DNA of 6,402 nucleotides from Oscillospiraceae bacterium (GTDB lineage: Bacteria; Bacillota_A; Clostridia; Oscillospirales; Oscillospiraceae), in the NCBI GenBank assembly GCA_031265965.1, contig JAISBX010000112.1, positions 1 to 6,402 on the forward strand, read 5' to 3'. The notes beneath the pieces were generated by a model. That model was given only the letters and a program-made list of their open reading frames with translations. It ran no database searches and had not been told where the DNA came from. Position numbers and translations under genes: made by a program. Below, one piece after another: positions 5,293-6,402 of this stretch (positions are counted from its first letter, which is position 1; each line of letters begins with the position of its first letter).

Positions 5293-6381
5293 TCAGCCGT
5301 TCTCCCTCTCAAATTTTGCCATAAAGCCGACGAGCTCCTCGACCCCTTGGGCGGGCATCGCGTTATATATCGAGGCGCGCATGCCTCCGGCGCTGCGGTG
5401 CCCCTTGAGGTTGACGAAGCCGGCGGCGGTGGCCTCTTTGACGAATTTCTCGTCGAGCTCCTCGCTTGACGTGCGGAACGTGACGTTCATGTCGGAGCGC
5501 GCCGACGCGGCAGCGCAGCCGCCAAACAGCCGGCTGCCGTCGAGGAAGTCGTACAGTATGGCCGCCTTGGCCGTCTTTGCGCGCTCCATCTCCGCTACGC
5601 CGCCGCGCTCCTCCAGCCATTCCAGCACAAGGCCGAGCATATATATGGTGTAGCACGGGGGCGTATTGAGCATGGAGTCGGAGTCGGCCGCCGCGCGGTA
5701 GCTCATTATTTTAGGCGTATACGGCAGTTCATTGCCGAGCAGCGACTTGTCTACTATGACTACCGCCATGCCCGCCGGCGCCATATTTTTCTGCACGCCG
5801 GCGAAAATGAGGCCGAACTTTGATATATCGAGCGGCTTTGACAAGATGTTCGATGACATGTCCGTGACTATGGGCACGCCGCCCACGTCAGGCGTGTACT
5901 TCCACTCCGTGCCGTATATGGTGTTGTTGGCGCAGTAGTAAAAATACGAGGCGTCCGGCGATATATTGAGGTCTCCCTGCGCGGGTATAACGGTGTGGTT
6001 CGCGCCCTCCGTGGTGGCGGCTACGCGGATGAGGCCGTATTTCTGCGCCTCTTTCATCGCCGTGCCGGCAAAGCTGCCCGTCACGGCGTAGTCGGCGGCG
6101 CCCGTTTTTCCTATGAGATTGAGCGGCACGGCCGAGAACTGGAACGTCGCTCCGCCCTGCATAAACAGTATCTCGTGCGTGTCCGGCACGCCGAGAGCCC
6201 GCTTCAAGCCGTCCTTTGTCTTTTCGAATATCGCAAGGTATATCTTGCTCCGGTGGCTCATCTCCATTACCGACATGCCGCTGCCGCGGTAGTTAGTCAT
6301 CTCTGACGCGGCGCGTTCCAGCACGCTCAGAGGCAGCACGGAGGGGCCGGCGGAAAAGTTGTAGATTCTCTCGCTTGGCAT
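5293..6381 (-). CDS. serC: Phosphoserine aminotransferase
   Basis: This 362-residue, full-length class V PLP aminotransferase converts 3-phosphohydroxypyruvate and glutamate to O-phosphoserine and 2-oxoglutarate, the second step of serine synthesis. It starts YNFSAGPSVLP (7-17), the typical SerC opening. Other landmarks are MSHRSK (41-46), QGGATFQF (75-82, cofactor phosphate site), NNTIYGTEW (152-160), D174 in TDMSSN, the PLP lysine K198 in AGVQKNMAPAG, and the C-terminal GHRSAGGMRASIYNAMP (327-343) with substrate-binding Arg. The ATG (6379-6381) has AAAGGT 9 bases upstream. Serine aminotransferases without this C-terminal signature can be excluded. It is the first visible gene of the run; only 21 bases precede it, so its promoter and any leader regulator lie outside the window. 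No serB-type phosphatase is visible to finish the pathway. Confidence 0.97.
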   Translation of the reverse strand: MPSERIYNFSAGPSVLPLSVLERAASEMTNYRGSGMSVMEMSHRSKIYLAIFEKTKDGLKRALGVPDTHEILFMQGGATFQFSAVPLNLIGKTGAADYAVTGSFAGTAMKEAQKYGLIRVAATTEGANHTVIPAQGDLNISPDASYFYYCANNTIYGTEWKYTPDVGGVPIVTDMSSNILSKPLDISKFGLIFAGVQKNMAPAGMAVVIVDKSLLGNELPYTPKIMSYRAAADSDSMLNTPPCYTIYMLGLVLEWLEERGGVAEMERAKTAKAAILYDFLDGSRLFGGCAAASARSDMNVTFRTSSEELDEKFVKEATAAGFVNLKGHRSAGGMRASIYNAMPAQGVEELVGFMAKFERENG

Positions 6382-6402
6382 AGTAAAGGCACCTTTCTGT
6401 CA

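Noticed and set aside
4664..5653. Plus-strand open frame of 329 codons opposite serA and serC
   Set aside because: It is the mirror of two certain genes, is rich in Arg, Val and Ala as GC-rich antisense frames are, and has no recognisable domain.

Overview
The window looks like chromosomal DNA from a GC-rich, Gram-positive-type anaerobe of the Bacillota, most likely class Clostridia. The basis for this is the AGGAGG-type ribosome binding sites, a PadR / DUF1700 / DUF4097 operon (a set characteristic of Bacillota), a YmdB-type phosphodiesterase, a short ACT-domain phosphoglycerate dehydrogenase of the kind found in Clostridia, and a tRNA gene with an encoded CCA end. The DNA is GC-rich by eye, yet isoleucine is mostly encoded by ATA. 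The lineage is inferred from gene families; no species can be named.

Layout, left to right. Positions 1-218 hold the first 72 codons of an unrecognised minus-strand gene with a good promoter and ribosome binding site. Positions 219-368 are a divergent intergenic region with one promoter for that gene and one for a plus-strand tRNA-Leu(UAG) at 369-453. The tRNA points head-on at a minus-strand operon (481-2257) read in the order PadR-family repressor, DUF1700 membrane protein, DUF4097 beta-repeat protein. The three genes overlap by 4 bases at each junction. The operon promoter (about 2295-2325) lies within a large AT-rich inverted repeat, the probable PadR operator, and has an A/T-tract UP-like element upstream. 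A strong terminator (2356-2389) separates it from a second minus-strand gene run at 2412-6381.

The second run reads serC, serA, a diacylglycerol-kinase-family lipid kinase, then ymdB. Junctions are 2 bp, 4 bp and an 11-bp overlap, so one transcript is likely; its promoter lies beyond the right edge. SerA and SerC carry out the first two steps of serine synthesis from 3-phosphoglycerate; no phosphoserine phosphatase is visible. The lipid kinase would return diacylglycerol to phosphatidic acid. YmdB-family enzymes hydrolyse 2',3'-cyclic nucleotides. One possible link is that serine and phosphatidic acid both feed phosphatidylserine synthesis, but this is inference.

I see no mobile element, CRISPR array, phage gene or clearly new system. 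The items most worth a second look are the operator with a 17-bp repeat period, the make-up of the serC-serA-kinase-ymdB run, two active-site substitutions (in SerA and in the lipid kinase), the unrecognised gene at the left edge, and the ATA-rich codon use.
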